A DNA stretch of 64,000 bases from NCBI RefSeq assembly GCF_030867095.1, contig NC_081837.1, positions 14,960,501 to 15,024,500 of the forward strand. Reading direction: 5' to 3'. This DNA is from Alligator mississippiensis. Taxonomy: Eukaryota > Chordata > Crocodylia > Alligatoridae. The translations under genes were made by a program, and so were the position numbers. The notes beneath the pieces are model-generated. The model saw nothing but the letters and a program-made list of their open reading frames with translations, was not told where the DNA came from and did no database searches. Position 1 is the first letter of the stretch, and each line of letters starts with the position of its first letter. Positions 47,560 through 59,700 of this stretch are shown here, piece after piece.

Positions 47560-48478
47560 ATGTTCTGTTATGGGTATTTCCCATGGTTCTGGGCTTTGCT
47601 GGTTGCCACATAGGGCCAGGTGGGATTTCTTTCCCCTCCTGCTGCTAAAAGTGTCAGGGTAAGCATTGGGTGGTGGTTGTGGCTATGGCTGGGGGTTTTG
47701 ACTGCTAGGTGACAATGCTTCTGCTGGGAATTAAACCCAGAAGTTCCTGGCTAGGTCTTGCCCCCTCTTCTTAAGGTCAATCTTATCACCATATTTGGGG
47801 TCAGAAAGGAATTTTACTCCATGGTCAAATTGCTGTAGACTGCAATGTTTTTTGCTTCCTCTGTAGCTGGGAGTGTGGCTCTCACCTGGGTTGTCAAGCA
47901 TATATTAACAACCTTTGCAGCAGTAGAGCATTGATGACCATGGTCTCCCTGTTTTACCTGTGGCAGATTTAGTGTTATGTCTTGTGCTGTGTCTGAGTAG
48001 ACTTAGTAATTTTGTTAAGAGGTTAGACAATGGATTTACATAGGATGGTCTGGATAGGGATGATCCTGCCTCAGGATGGGGACTGGACTAGATCAGTGTT
48101 TCTCAACCTGTGGTATGTGTACCCCTGGGGGTACATAAGACATGGGCATGGGGTACGTAGGTGCTGCGTTTTGGTCTTTGCCTGCTCGGGTCTGAAGTTC
48201 CAACCACTGTCCCTCCCACCGTGTCCGGTGCACCAGGGCTTTCACTCCCCAGTGTCAGTGTGCCAAGGGATAGGGAGGGAGGCACCGTGCAGGCTGCTTT
48301 GCCCTGGGCCGCGGTGGAAAAAGTGGGACTTGGCTCACAGTGGCAAAACCAGAAGTGCCGTGTGGGACTTCCAGTTTCACTTTTGCTGCATCAATTGGTA
48401 GGGTACCAAAGGCTGAGAACCACTGAACTAGATGACTTCAGCAGGCCCCTTCCAGTCCTATGTCCCTATGAATATATA
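47560..48478 (+). mobile_element. CR1 LINE 3' region, split by a hAT
   Basis: CR1 3' UTR phrases such as GGGGTCAGAAAGGAATTTTA are followed by GGATGGGGACTGGACTAGAT, then a 332-bp hAT, then AACTAGATGACTTCAGCAGG and CCCTTCCAGTCCTATGTCCC with TATGAATATA. The left boundary is approximate. Confidence 0.75.
48094..48425. mobile_element. hAT nonautonomous element inside CR1
   Basis: Left end CAGTGTTTCTCAACCTGTGG, right end GGCTGAGAACCACTG. The flanks GACTAGAT (48086-48093) and AACTAGAT (48426-48433) match at 7 of 8 positions and both belong to the interrupted CR1, so the insertion is younger than the CR1. Confidence 0.85.
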
Positions 48479-49776
48479 CTAAGCATGTGGGCATTAAGAG
48501 GTTATAGAGAGCACTATGTTGCCAAAGATCTCATCCTGAAAATGAGATGCAAGAAGGTCTTGGCCTTTCAGAATCACTGCATGTGACCTGTACCCAGAAT
48601 CCGAATGCCGCTTTTAACAAGAAAATACCTGCTTCAGGCAATTACCATTTCTTCAACACGATAAAATGGATGACTAGCTTTGTTGATTTATAATTTGGGT
48701 ACTGATACCACAAATTTAAACACTCCAAGTAGTAAGTTCTGACTAAATGAGTATCATGGATGGTTATACCTCTTCTACATACTTCACTGATATAATAAAA
48801 CATAGCATTATTTTCCCATCATAACAGCTGGCTCTGTGTATATCAAAAGGTCTGGGAAGTACTTTAGCACCTCATCCGAATCGTAGCTAGTGTGTGCAAG
48901 GTCTTGTATTATCTTCTAACTCTACCAAGACATATAACAACTATAATTTTAACATTTTCTCAATAAAGCTTTTAATTCCGACTTTCAGAAAGCTAGTGAG
49001 GCATTGCTATACAAGACATTCTGTTCCTGCTTATTTCTATGACACTGCACAAAAGAAGGGTAACCTCCTGACTCCCATGAGATCTTTCTCATTTTTTTTA
49101 CTCCAGAGCCTTTCCTTAGCCCTGGCAGAGAAAAAGACTATATAAGGACATTACTTCAAAAGGACATTACTCCCCCTGTCCAAAAGTCTTCTGAATATAC
49201 ATATTTGTTTCTCAAGCATAATCTTACATTTTTAAGAGCAGTTTTTAAAAAGCTATTAATTTAAAAGCCTATTTTTAAAACCTTATTGTATGCTACTGAC
49301 ATACACACAAATTAATTGTTCCCTTAATATCCTTCATAGCAGAATAATACCAGAACATAAAGTCTCCTGGTGAGACATTTTATCACTACTTGGAAAGGAA
49401 TTAGACTTAGCATGTGCTTCCAGACAATATTCAACCCCCGACAGATAAATGCTTCCATTTAAAATTGATTTTTACAAAGAAAAACAGAGAAAAGACATCA
49501 GGTTATATAACTTTGATAGCAGGTGAATCGAAGTAGCTAACATCTCCAGGAGGTCTATGGAAGAAGTGACTTTTTGTTTTACAGATAGGATCTTCTCCCT
49601 AGGCCATTCATTTGGGCTAGCAATTTGTATCAGTAATAGACAGTCACTTAATTGCTCTTTAGCTGTGAGAAGCCTGAACAAAGAAGAAAATGTCCTGACA
49701 GAGTAATGAACCTCCTGGTGGTTATGAAAACCCATTCTAGTTCAAATAGTTCTTTATCATTGTCCATGCTTGTGAA
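48479..49776. other. AT-rich noncoding stretch
   Basis: No gene, RNA gene or transposon end recognised. Confidence 0.4.
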
Positions 49777-50270
49777 TTACCTGAATCCAAGATGATCCCA
49801 CAATAATTAGATTCTATATATGGAGAAATATATGTTACAATTTTCCATATATGAAATCTAAGTATAGCACGGTTCTCTTAAATTACTCCCTCCCCGTTAC
49901 TATAGCAGGGAAAGCAGTGGCAGGGGAAGGCAGGTGGCCTTGCCCCTGCCCCTTGTTCCCTTGCTGCCTGCACACCCACTGTAGTGCCTGCACCCCTCCC
50001 CCTTGCTGCTTACCATTAGTTGCATTTCAGCCCCGTTCTGACCCAGGGCATGGAGCACACTGGGCAGGCACCAGGGAGGCAGAGGCTGTAGTGGGGTAAG
50101 GAGGGGCAGTAGAGAAGGCCAGACTCAGGGCTGGAGCCAGAGCTGCAGTAGCTGCCTGCTTCTCTGCCCCCCACCCCATACTCAAATCCAAGATGAGGAG
50201 TTTCTCTCCTCCCTCTGCCCCCTCATGTTGAATGGGAAAAATAAAATCTCATCTTGGATCCAAGTAAATT
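49777..50270. mobile_element. Inverted-end element of unassigned superfamily
   Basis: Left TTACCTGAATCCAAGATGA and right TCATCTTGGATCCAAGTAAA are inverted ends separated by a GC-rich core. A further copy, AAATCCAAGATGAGGAG, occurs at 50184-50200 and can pair with the right end. Target duplication unclear, so the superfamily is not assigned. Confidence 0.45.
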
Positions 50271-52560
50271 AAGTATTCATATATAGAAGAAATAGCTTCT
50301 CAGTTTAACAGCATATAAGCTTAGCCCTATCAGAAAAACAGCAACAACCTAATTTAATTTGTTTCAAAATGAAGCCACAGGGTCTGAAATACTTGGTCAT
50401 AGAGAGTTCTGCAGCACTTTGCACTTTCCTGTTAGGACATGCAGCCCCCCACCCCCACCCCAGTACAGTACTTGCCTTTATCCATGGCTTCACATAGTAT
50501 CAGTACTCATAAACTATGTGCAAGGTTTCAAATATGTCTTTATTGCAGAGACAAGATATAGGCATACAGTGTGCACATAGCTATGAGTCTCATACAACAT
50601 TTTGGCTGCTTAGCATTCCATTCAGTTTCTATTAAAAGGAAAAATAGAAGACCTGTGATTAGCAAAAAAATTGATATTTTTTCATATACAAAAAAAAGAA
50701 GGGAACAATATTTTCCAAGTCTATGCAAGGATGCTAACTTTATATTAACATGGATTTGGAAGACTCCGTAAACTAACCACCCATAGCAGGGTCAAAGCAC
50801 AAGAATCATATTTACACTGATCGGAATTGATATTTTTACCCCAAAGTCAAAATGTTTTTTGTTAGCCAGCTTAAGGTCACAGAAAACTACGGCTAAAATA
50901 AGTTATTACTTTACTTTCTTTATCCAGCCTGGAGAAAAGGTATTTAGTGAATTTGAATGGTGAGTTTAATGTCTTACAATTACATATTCAGATCAATCTG
51001 GAATTTATTTTTATTTCAAGATAGTGCCTGTCTTTGGAGTTATTTATTGTACTCTAACAACCTTCTTTCTCATTATTAAGGAAAAAAATGACAGTTACAC
51101 AGCTGAAAGAAAATCTTATTCTAGCTGGATATTTCCCCAAGAAAATGGTGTTACCCACTTGCAATTATAAACACCAAACATCAGTATCATTGAGCATCTT
51201 TAACCTTCTGATTCTGAAAGCATTATGGACCTTTCATTTGAAACCATTTTTGATTACCATATAAAAATGTTGATTACCATATAAAAATCAAAATAGTATG
51301 TCTCAGCTCCTGTTTTGTGGACCTATATAAGCACATAAAAGCTATGAATTCTTAAAAGAAGCCACTTCGAACTGCACCTTGAAAAATGCATTTGCTGTCT
51401 CTTCACCTTCTGCCTTCCCAAATCAATTCTTGTCTACATTTAGCCTCTTACTATCATTATCCAACAATTACCTGGTCTTTAAGTTAAATTATCCAGTTAA
51501 TTTCTATTTGTTCTGCTGTAGATGTTTAAATACAATTCAGCGTGAAAAATAACCTTGTGATGGATAAAATAGTATCTATATTCACAATTATAGCATTCAA
51601 GCAGTTACTACAGAAATATTTTGTTTATATCAAAAAGTGCACTGCAACTAAGGGTTTTTTTCTTTTTTTACTAAGATTACTTACAGCAGCGATAGAAAAA
51701 TGTATTTTTAATTAACCGGAACATTTACTTTTCATTTAAGTCATGTTCTCAATAGGAGAATATTGTGAGAGTGCAAGTTCTGAGAAGTGACAGGTAGTTT
51801 TTAATAAAAAAAGCATAGACTGACATTAAATTATAACCTATAGTTTTTATAAGTTGGGGGAAGAAAGCTGAAAAACATCACTAGATATCTAATTTATAGG
51901 GCACATTTCTCTAGTCACCAACTACAGAAATCAAATTATAGGAGACAGGATGGCTCACATGGCTCCTGAATCCATCTGCTTGTTCTTTTTTCCAGCTCCT
52001 GTTCTAATCCTCTCTCATTATAATTAGCTTTTCTTTTTTTAACAGCAGCCATACAACACGCTCCCTATGCTGGACACCCTATTTTGTGCACAGCTCAAGA
52101 ATAAGTAGCAACGCTTAGTATAAAAATTAACAGAGTTCCAGTTAAAAGTAACAGAGTTACCACAGTTCTAATTCAGCCTGAATTTGAATCTGCTTTGGAT
52201 ACCTTGGTGACTGAGCTGGCAGGATTTAAATATTACAGGGGAAAAGCCCCTGGGCTGAACAGTGTGAGCGACATAGATTCTAACTTTACCCGTGCCTGCT
52301 AGAGGACAAAATGAAAACAGACTCTTCAGGTTCCTGACCCAAGGAGTGGATCTTTGTCAATCTACATTTAGAAAACTTTAGGAAGGGAGAATTATGACTT
52401 CCTGGAATACTTGTGCCGAAGGATTCCCAGTCAAAACCGGACGTGGGCGGAGGTATGGGAGATTTCCTTATGCAAATATCTTTGCAAAGATCAACACATG
52501 TCTGGTCTAGAGTGAATTGTCTTATTGGTTTCTGTGTGTCCTTTCAGTACTTCCTTTGTA
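50271..52560 (-). other. MIS12 3' flank, probable 3' UTR at its right side
   Basis: This is the DNA downstream of the MIS12 stop. Poly(A) signals in the minus direction could be ATTAAA at 51800-51805 or AATAAA at 51043-51048; the sequence alone does not decide. No NACHT, LRR, FIIND or CARD coding sequence (NLRP1) was recognised. Confidence 0.4.
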
Positions 52561-53187
52561 TTAATTGGATGAACTTTTGGGGAAGTTGTTTTTCTTTTCA
52601 ACCTCTTCCAGGACATCCTGAAGTTTCTTAGAACTTTGTGTCAAGAAGGCAAAGCTTTCCTTGAAGTTGCTGGTCCCATGTTCTCGACATACGTTTTCAA
52701 GTCCATCAAACCACTGCAGGATCTTTTCAAGTTCTGTCTGAACGATCTTCTGTTCCTCTAGCTCTGCGAGTAGTTTCTGCTCTGCGGACACTTCAGCTTT
52801 GTACTGCTTCTGTAGCTCCTCAATTTCAACCTGAAGAGGCTGAAACTCTTCCTTACTGTAGGGGTACTGCTCATGGACCTTGTCTTCAGGAAGCAAGGCA
52901 TTTTTAGGGATGCCTAACACCAGCTGAAAAAGCACTTCTTCCATTTTGCTGAAGAGCTGATCGAAGCACTTCTTCATGAAGAGAAGAAATTTTTCTGTGT
53001 TCTTCCGGACGTGAAGCGGGGGGATCTTCGAGTTCGGGACGCTGTCCAGCTTCCTCAGAATGACGCTTTCCACCACCAGCATCACTTCGAAGAGGTAATC
53101 TTGAAACGCGATGTAGAGCCGCAGCATGCACGTCTGAGGGGTGAAACCAAAGAACTGAGCTTCGTAGGACATGGGATTCACGGACAT
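52561..53187 (-). CDS. MIS12: MIS12 kinetochore complex component
   Basis: Protein of 208 residues in one coding exon. MIS12 is a subunit of the Mis12 complex (MIS12, PMF1, NSL1, DSN1) that links the inner kinetochore (CENP-C, CENP-T) to NDC80 and KNL1, and so joins centromeres to spindle microtubules. The N-terminus [20 protein letters not shown] is nearly identical to human MIS12, as is the following [16 protein letters not shown]. The C-terminal half is helical, with a probable coiled coil around residues 100-160 ([37 protein letters not shown]) and the family's [20 protein letters not shown] block. Human MIS12 is 205 residues, so length fits. The start chosen is ATG at 53185-53187. An in-frame extension upstream begins at a GTG and runs back to a splice acceptor (TTTCTTTCTTCCCGTTTGCAG, ending at 53226), so it is 5' UTR. 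A noncoding first exon lies in the CpG-rich region toward DERL2. No frame damage. Confidence 0.97.
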   Translation of the reverse strand: MSVNPMSYEAQFFGFTPQTCMLRLYIAFQDYLFEVMLVVESVILRKLDSVPNSKIPPLHVRKNTEKFLLFMKKCFDQLFSKMEEVLFQLVLGIPKNALLPEDKVHEQYPYSKEEFQPLQVEIEELQKQYKAEVSAEQKLLAELEEQKIVQTELEKILQWFDGLENVCREHGTSNFKESFAFLTQSSKKLQDVLEEVEKKNNFPKSSSN

Positions 53188-53225
53188 CCTGGCTACGGCG
53201 AGTCGACCCGAGGCCACGTGGAAAT

Positions 53226-53789
53226 CTGCAAACGGGAAGAAAGAAAAGGGAGGTCAATACAGACTTGAGTTTTGGGAGAAGGAGCAAGGTTTCAACCTCG
53301 CGCAGGGGAAGCAGGAGTTCACACTAGGGGAAAAAACCTGGTTCTTGCCCAGGACCATGCGCCGGCCTCTGGGGTGGCTGCTCTCCCACGAAACACGGAG
53401 CGCGCCGATGTCCGGGCTCTTCCCTCAAAACGGCTTGTCGGGTGAGGGGGGGGTAACCTGGAGGCAATCACTCCCACAAGAGTTTCTCCCGGGAGAATGA
53501 CATGCCGGCTTGCTTCCCTCAGAAGAGCGCAGCCCTGCGGCAGGGCAGACAGCCCCGCGCGAGGCCCAGGGGACAGCGCCTCGATTCCCGGGCTCCGACT
53601 CCCGCCCGCGCGCGGGTCACGGCCTCCGGCCCCGCCCCCCTTCCGCGCCGCCCAATGGGCGAGCGCCCAGGAGGAAGCGGCGGCCCCTTCCACCAATGAG
53701 GCGGCAGAGGAGGAGGATTGGCCGGTTCCTGGCGGGGGGCAGCGGCCCCGATTGGCTGGCGGAAGCGGAAGCGGTGAAGGCGGCGCAAG
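53226..53789. promoter_or_regulatory. Bidirectional CpG-island promoter of MIS12 and DERL2
   Basis: The 600 bases between the genes are GC- and CpG-rich, unlike anything else in the window. Four NF-Y type boxes stand close together: CCAAT at 53652-53656 and 53693-53697, and ATTGG at 53717-53721 and 53751-53755. A GC box (GGCCCCGCCCCCC) lies near 53628 and tandem ETS-like GCGGAAGCGGAAGCGG near 53760. AAGATGGCG at 53787-53795 is a YY1-type motif that includes the DERL2 start codon. Such architecture is typical of divergent housekeeping genes. The start sites are not determined. Confidence 0.8.
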
Positions 53790-56700
53790 ATGGCGTACCA
53801 GACGTTCCGGCAGGAGTACCTGCAAGTGCCGCCCGTGACGCGGGCCTACACCACGGCCTGTGTCCTCACCACCGCCGCCGTGGTGAGCGCCGGGCCGGGC
53901 CGCCCACAAGAGCCCGTGGGTGCCCCCCGGCGCAGCGGGGCAGGGTGGGGTCGTAACCGTGGGGACCCGGGTTCCCCGGGGTTAAGTGTCACAGTGTGGC
54001 CCGGCCTGGTTCACGCCTGCACGGGGCTCGGTGTTGCCCACGGAAGTCTTTAATCTTCCAGTGTTGCCCAAGCAAAACGTTAGTGTGAAGGGGAAGGTAA
54101 CGACTGATTATTGTAGGAATGGGGAAAAAAAAAATCAGCGTGTCACCTTTGGTGTTTAAACACGTGAACGAGGGAGATTAACGACCCCCTGTCCGGTTAC
54201 TTCACGGTGCAAGATGCAAGCGGGCTTTGTCGAGTGGATTGATCCTATGACGCGCTCTTTTCTGTTCCAGCAATTAGAGCTCATCACACCGTTTCAACTG
54301 TATTTCAACCCCGAATTAATATTTAAACACTTCCAAGTAAGTACTTCTTTTGTACTCTGAAGGCTGTTTTAAGAGGGTGAAAGTTATAAATACTTGTTTT
54401 CACACCCGAGCGTGAAGACGATGACCCGTTTTTTCAGGGAAATGGAATCATTTTAAAATGAGGATCATCCTGCTGGTGGAAACTCATAACTTTGAGTCTT
54501 TAAAGACGGACGCTATCTCTTTACATAAGAAAAGTTCCACGTCGGTTTTGTTGGATAAGTGATGTGTCCTAAAGTGTTCACTTATAGGTCAGGGGTGCAC
54601 TTGGTAGCCGTGCTGCTCTGAGACAAGAAGACGTACAAAAAAACTAGAACTCTTGGTTCCAAAAGGATACCTTTTATTTTATTTCCCGGTTGGTCTAATA
54701 AAGGTATCCTTTTGGAACCAAGAGTTCTAGTTTTTTTATACGTTACTTTTAGGTCACAAATGCAAATGCTTTCACTATATTCAAGAATATAAAATGTTTG
54801 CTGTCTCTCTTATTTGCACTGCTGTAGCCCCTACCATGGAGCAGAACCTATTGCATTATATACTGCTGTACAAATGCTAGCTTGGAAAGCAATATTGATA
54901 TCTGCACACACTTGTAAGATGACTTTCTGCAGAAATGTTTTCACTTTTAGTTGCAGAGAAATTGCTTTCCTAGGTATTTTTTTATACACTCTGGTGTAGT
55001 TTTGCTGTCTGCTTTCAGGTGGTATTACACAGCCTACTCTTTTTAAAACGGTTAAATTTTAATTTTGATAATGCTTTGAGCCATTTTGGTTACTCCTTCC
55101 TACTGATCAAAGGTTATGTTGTTAGTCGCCTTGCCACACTCCCTCCCTGCCGGATTTTCTCAGTGAGCAGGCATTTCAGGGGCCAATGTCTCCTGCCGGT
55201 CTGAGGTTTCTTTGATTTCTGAGAGATTGTTTCAGGGGGCCAAGATGCATCTGCTCCAGATTATCAACAAATCCAAAAGAACACTCAAAGGGAAAGCTTG
55301 TCAGTTGTCAGGTAGACCAGCTATAGCTATAGTTTACAAGTTGTTCCCACTCCCACCGTAGGCAGCATTTGTTTTCTGAGTAATCACGCTGGCCACTGAC
55401 ATTTTTTTGGCACTGTGACCTGATTGTGCAGCCTATCCCAGAGGGATTCTGGGTGAAATGTTTGGGGCCCGTTTGGAAGCAACAGGAATAGTTGGAAATG
55501 GGAAAGAAAGCCTCGGTTCAGCTATGGGAGTGAAGAGGAGGCTGAAGTGTATGCAGTGTAGTGGCTCACCATGACTCAAAAAAGAGTTGGCAGTGAAGGG
55601 GACTGTGCTTAATGAGCGCTACCATATATCTTATTCAGATGGGCTGCACTAACCTGTCTTTGTGGTACAGGGGTTGCATTTATTGTAATGGGGATAATGA
55701 CAGTTGACCCTACGCATATTATGAAGTCAAGTGAACTGGATTAATCATGAAACAGAACTGTAAAGGTATGGGGGGGGAAAGAGGGGTATATATATTTTTT
55801 AAGGTTGGGTATTTGACCGGTCAAATAAAACTCAGTCAATTGGCCAGTCAAATCTCAGTCCAAAATTGTAACAAATTGCCAATAGGTCAAAATAACACAC
55901 AGAAAAAGCACAACTTTTCCATAAAGAAATGTGTCAAAAAAGTCATATTTCTGTCAAGAAAACGACAAAAATGTATTTTTTTTGTAAAATGCTATAATGA
56001 TTGACCAGTCAAAAAATATGCAGTCAGTTGATTGGTTGATTGACGGTATTTGACTGGTCAGTCGACTGGCTTGTCAGCCCTAATTCATTTATAGATTTTT
56101 TATTTTTATTTTTTTTGCAAACCATGCCCCCCCAGAAAGAAACAGAAGGAAAAAGCCCCAATATGAACCATGTGTTTTATAGTCATGCTCAGTGTTGGAT
56201 GCATTTGATCAACTTCATAGTTGGTTTTCATTGCTGAGCACATGCTGCTTTTGGCAGCAGTTTAATGATAGACAATATATTTAATGAGGTTTTCTACTGT
56301 GCAATGATAAGACAAAGAGCCTTTTTTCTCCATGCCGGTTCTGAAGCGGGTTGGGGGGACACCTTTTCTTGTATTCAAATAAATATCTTGTCTTCACAAA
56401 ATATGCTAATTTATCTTTACTGACACACTGATATAACACATGAAACTTGGTTAACAAAATTTATTTTATATTACTTAATCCTTGATGTTCTTACACGTTT
56501 TTTGTTTCCCTAAAGAGCCTGAGAACAGCAATAGGTTTCTCAGTCTTCAATGTAAGATTTACAGAAGCTCAAAAGATTATTGGAAAAAATTATAAAGCAT
56601 TTTAGCTGGTATTGATTAAACAAGCACTTGTTCCCATAATAGTTTGGAGGGCAACCATTATATTTATATTGTCCTTTCTCTGTTTTTTCTCTTGTGTTTA

Positions 56701-59700
56701 CAGATATGGAGGTTAATTACAAACTACTTATTTTTTGGACCGGTTGGCTTTAATTTTTTATTTAACATGATTTTTTTGTATCCTTCGTTATGTTTGTCTC
56801 CCCATCTTTGGAACGCAGAACTTTGCACTGTAGGTGAATGTGAGGCACTACACAGGGGGCTAGTTTTGTACCATTGTTGACTTAGTGGGAGTTAGCATTA
56901 TTGACTTCACTGGTAGTATGATTGGGCTCCACAAAGGAAATTCTTCATTGTACCCAGTCAGTAAGAATTCTGCCATTGACTTCAGTGGGGCCAGAATTTG
57001 CATCTTAAAAGTTTAACCTAGCAACTTTTCCTTAGTGACTTACCTGAGAATATTACTTTTTAATCTGAAAAAAATCTTTTAAGAGTAAGAAGGTAGTTCA
57101 TTTTCCATTACTACACTACTCCTTTTGAATAGTGAGTCAGGCTTCTGATTGGATTTGTATTCTATGGTGTGAGTAGCAGTTCATTTAGAGCTGGACTTAG
57201 ACCAGGGGTGGGCAATTATTTTGGGCGAAGGGCCGCTTACCCAGTTTTGGCAGACTGTCGAGGGCCGCATGCGTAGCCCCACCCCTTGACAGCTGCCCCG
57301 CCCCCTGGTCACCATCTTGGGACCAACGTCCCAATGTCTTTGGACCAATATCCCAGGGCCAGCACCGGTGGGGCCCAAAGCGGGACACTGGCTGGCAAGG
57401 GTCTGTGGGGCCGGGCTGGGCTGCACCAACAGGGAGCTGGCCTGGCTCCATACAGCCCCTGCAGGCTGGGACCCTGCACTCTTGCCACCCTGTTCTGGGC
57501 CCCACTGGCACTGGCCCCGGGACACTGGTGCAGGCCCCGTGCTCCCACTGGCTCCATGCCTGCTCACACCCAGTGCCTCCCAGCCTCGCGGTACAGGCGG
57601 GGGGCAGCACTCAGCCCCAACCCCCTGTTTGCCAGCAGGGAAGAAGCTGGCGCTGAAAAAAGCGGCCTCTTGCCCACCCCATGGCCGGCGCTTCCTGCTG
57701 TAGGCGCTCGCAACCCACATGGGGCTGTTTGGAGCAGGCACAGGCAGCCTCATGCAGGCTGCAGTGTGGGGCACCAGCCATGGGGCGGGCAAAGGGCTGC
57801 TTTTCCCCATGCTCAGCACCAGCTTATAACCCGCCCCACTGACAGCTCATGCGGGCTGCAGGTGGCTGCAGCACGGGGCGCTGGCCATAGGGTGGGTGAG
57901 GGGCTGCTTTTCCCCATGCTCAGCACCAGCTTGTAACCTGCCCCACTGCCAGCCTGGCTGTGGGGCCAGGTTACAAGGTGGTGCTGAGCACAGTGGAGCG
58001 GGGAAAGCAGCCCCTCCCTGCCCCATGCCCAACACCCCGAGCTGCAGCCACTTGCAGCCTGCCTGGGGCTGCCTGTGCCTGCTCCACACAGCCCTGTGCG
58101 GGCTGCAAGCACCTGCAGCGCAGGGCGCTGGTCATGGGGCAGGTGAGAGGCCGCTTTTCTCTGTGCAGGGAAGGAGCCCAGGGAAAAGCTGAGTGTGGGG
58201 GGTGGGGGGGAGTGATCCCTTCCCCACCCCACACCCGGTGCCCCACACTGCAGGCACTCGCAGCCTGCATGGGGCTGTCCAGAGCAGACACAGGCAGCCT
58301 GATGCAGGCTGTAAGCCGCTGCAGCGCGGGGCACCAGGCGTGGGGCAGGGAGGGTCCGCTTCCCCGCCCCGCGCTCCTTCCCTGCCTGGGGTGTTCCCCC
58401 CCACGCGCACACTTACCTGAGCTTCCCAGAAACCCCAGCTGGGGGGCAGGGCTGGGCAGGCCCCGCTGTTGTGCGCTTCCCCTGGGTCCTACTGCCTTTG
58501 GTTCCTGTAATTTTTGACAGGAACCAAGGGCAGAGAAATATTAATTTTTTACATTTTTTTTAGGGGCCCCGCAGGCCAGATAGAATGGCCTCGTGAGCTG
58601 TATTTTGCCCACCCCTGATTTAGACCATCAGGCTTACTTCATGAAAGTCAGTACTTGCCTGATGACCCTTTGACCTCTCCTTTGATCTTGGAAGCTGCTG
58701 TAAAACTCAAGCTGTTATTTTATTAATTTTTCTGGAAACAGATTTTAGTGTTAAACTTTCCTGACCTATAACCTCAGATATCGTTATTGCCGAATGCTGG
58801 AGGAAGGCTCTTTCCGAGGTCGGACGGCAGATTTTGTATTTATGTTCCTTTTTGGTGGACTTTTAATGACTGTATCCTTTTAATGCCTGAACAAAAGAAA
58901 AGATGCTTTGAGCAAGAGTACAAATCATAGGCTGTGATTTAAAAATACATAAAGAGGAAAATGCTTTTTGTCAAATGAGATTTGTCTTCTAGTAGAATTC
59001 AAAACTTCTCAGATCCCAGTGTTACTATTTTGTGTATGACTGATCTTACAAAACCTAATATTAGAGTTAGGGATTTAAAGATGAAATTGTAGGTGTGCAA
59101 ATATCAGGATGGAAGGGAGATATTACTGGGTAATTATGTGCCTCAAACCTACCTATAGATAGAAAACAGTAAAAATGAATCCTCTTGTATTGTACTTGTA
59201 CCATACATACAGTTATTAAACTGTAGTGACTGGGCTGACTGAAGACAGATTTAACCTGTTGGTGAAAAATTGTATAGCAAACTACTACAGAATCATGACA
59301 TCATTGATCTCCAGAATTTATTTTCTGCGCACCATTTTTTTCCCCCCTGCACATTCAGATTTCAGTTTTCTACAACTGATACTTTCTTTAACTGCTCTTA
59401 CCAGCTTTTTGGTTTGTTTGTAAACTTAGTGTTCTTGGGTCAGGCATTCACAATCATGCTTGTGTATGTGTGGAGCCGCAGGAATCCATATGTTCGTATG
59501 AACTTTTTTGGTCTTCTCATCTTCCAGGCCCCATTTCTACCTTGGGTACTCATGGGCTTTTCGCTGCTCTTGGGAAACTCCATTATTGTGGATTTATTGG
59601 GTAAGAAGTTTAAAAAAAATAAAAATAAAAATCTTTCATGTTTAGTCGAAACTGTTTCTGGGTGGAGTTTCTTTTCCACCTAGTTAGCCTTCTCCTCCAA

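Noticed and set aside
53188-53217. Upstream extension of MIS12 by ten residues
   Set aside because: The extension begins with GTG, not ATG, and sits just after a splice acceptor; the family N-terminus begins at MSV/MSVxPM, so ATG at 53185-53187 is the start.
52904-53287. 127-codon minus frame overlapping MIS12
   Set aside because: Shadow frame of MIS12; the true frame matches the family throughout.
56644-56880. Continuous 78-codon frame over DERL2 exon 3 as a separate gene
   Set aside because: It only reads through the splice acceptor and donor of exon 3; splice sites at 56704 and 56777 restore the Derlin frame.
57181-58517. Frames of 185-216 codons in DERL2 intron 3
   Set aside because: They lie inside a nonautonomous hAT, overlap on both strands and show only repetitive Ala/Pro/Gly/Cys-rich composition without a transposase domain.
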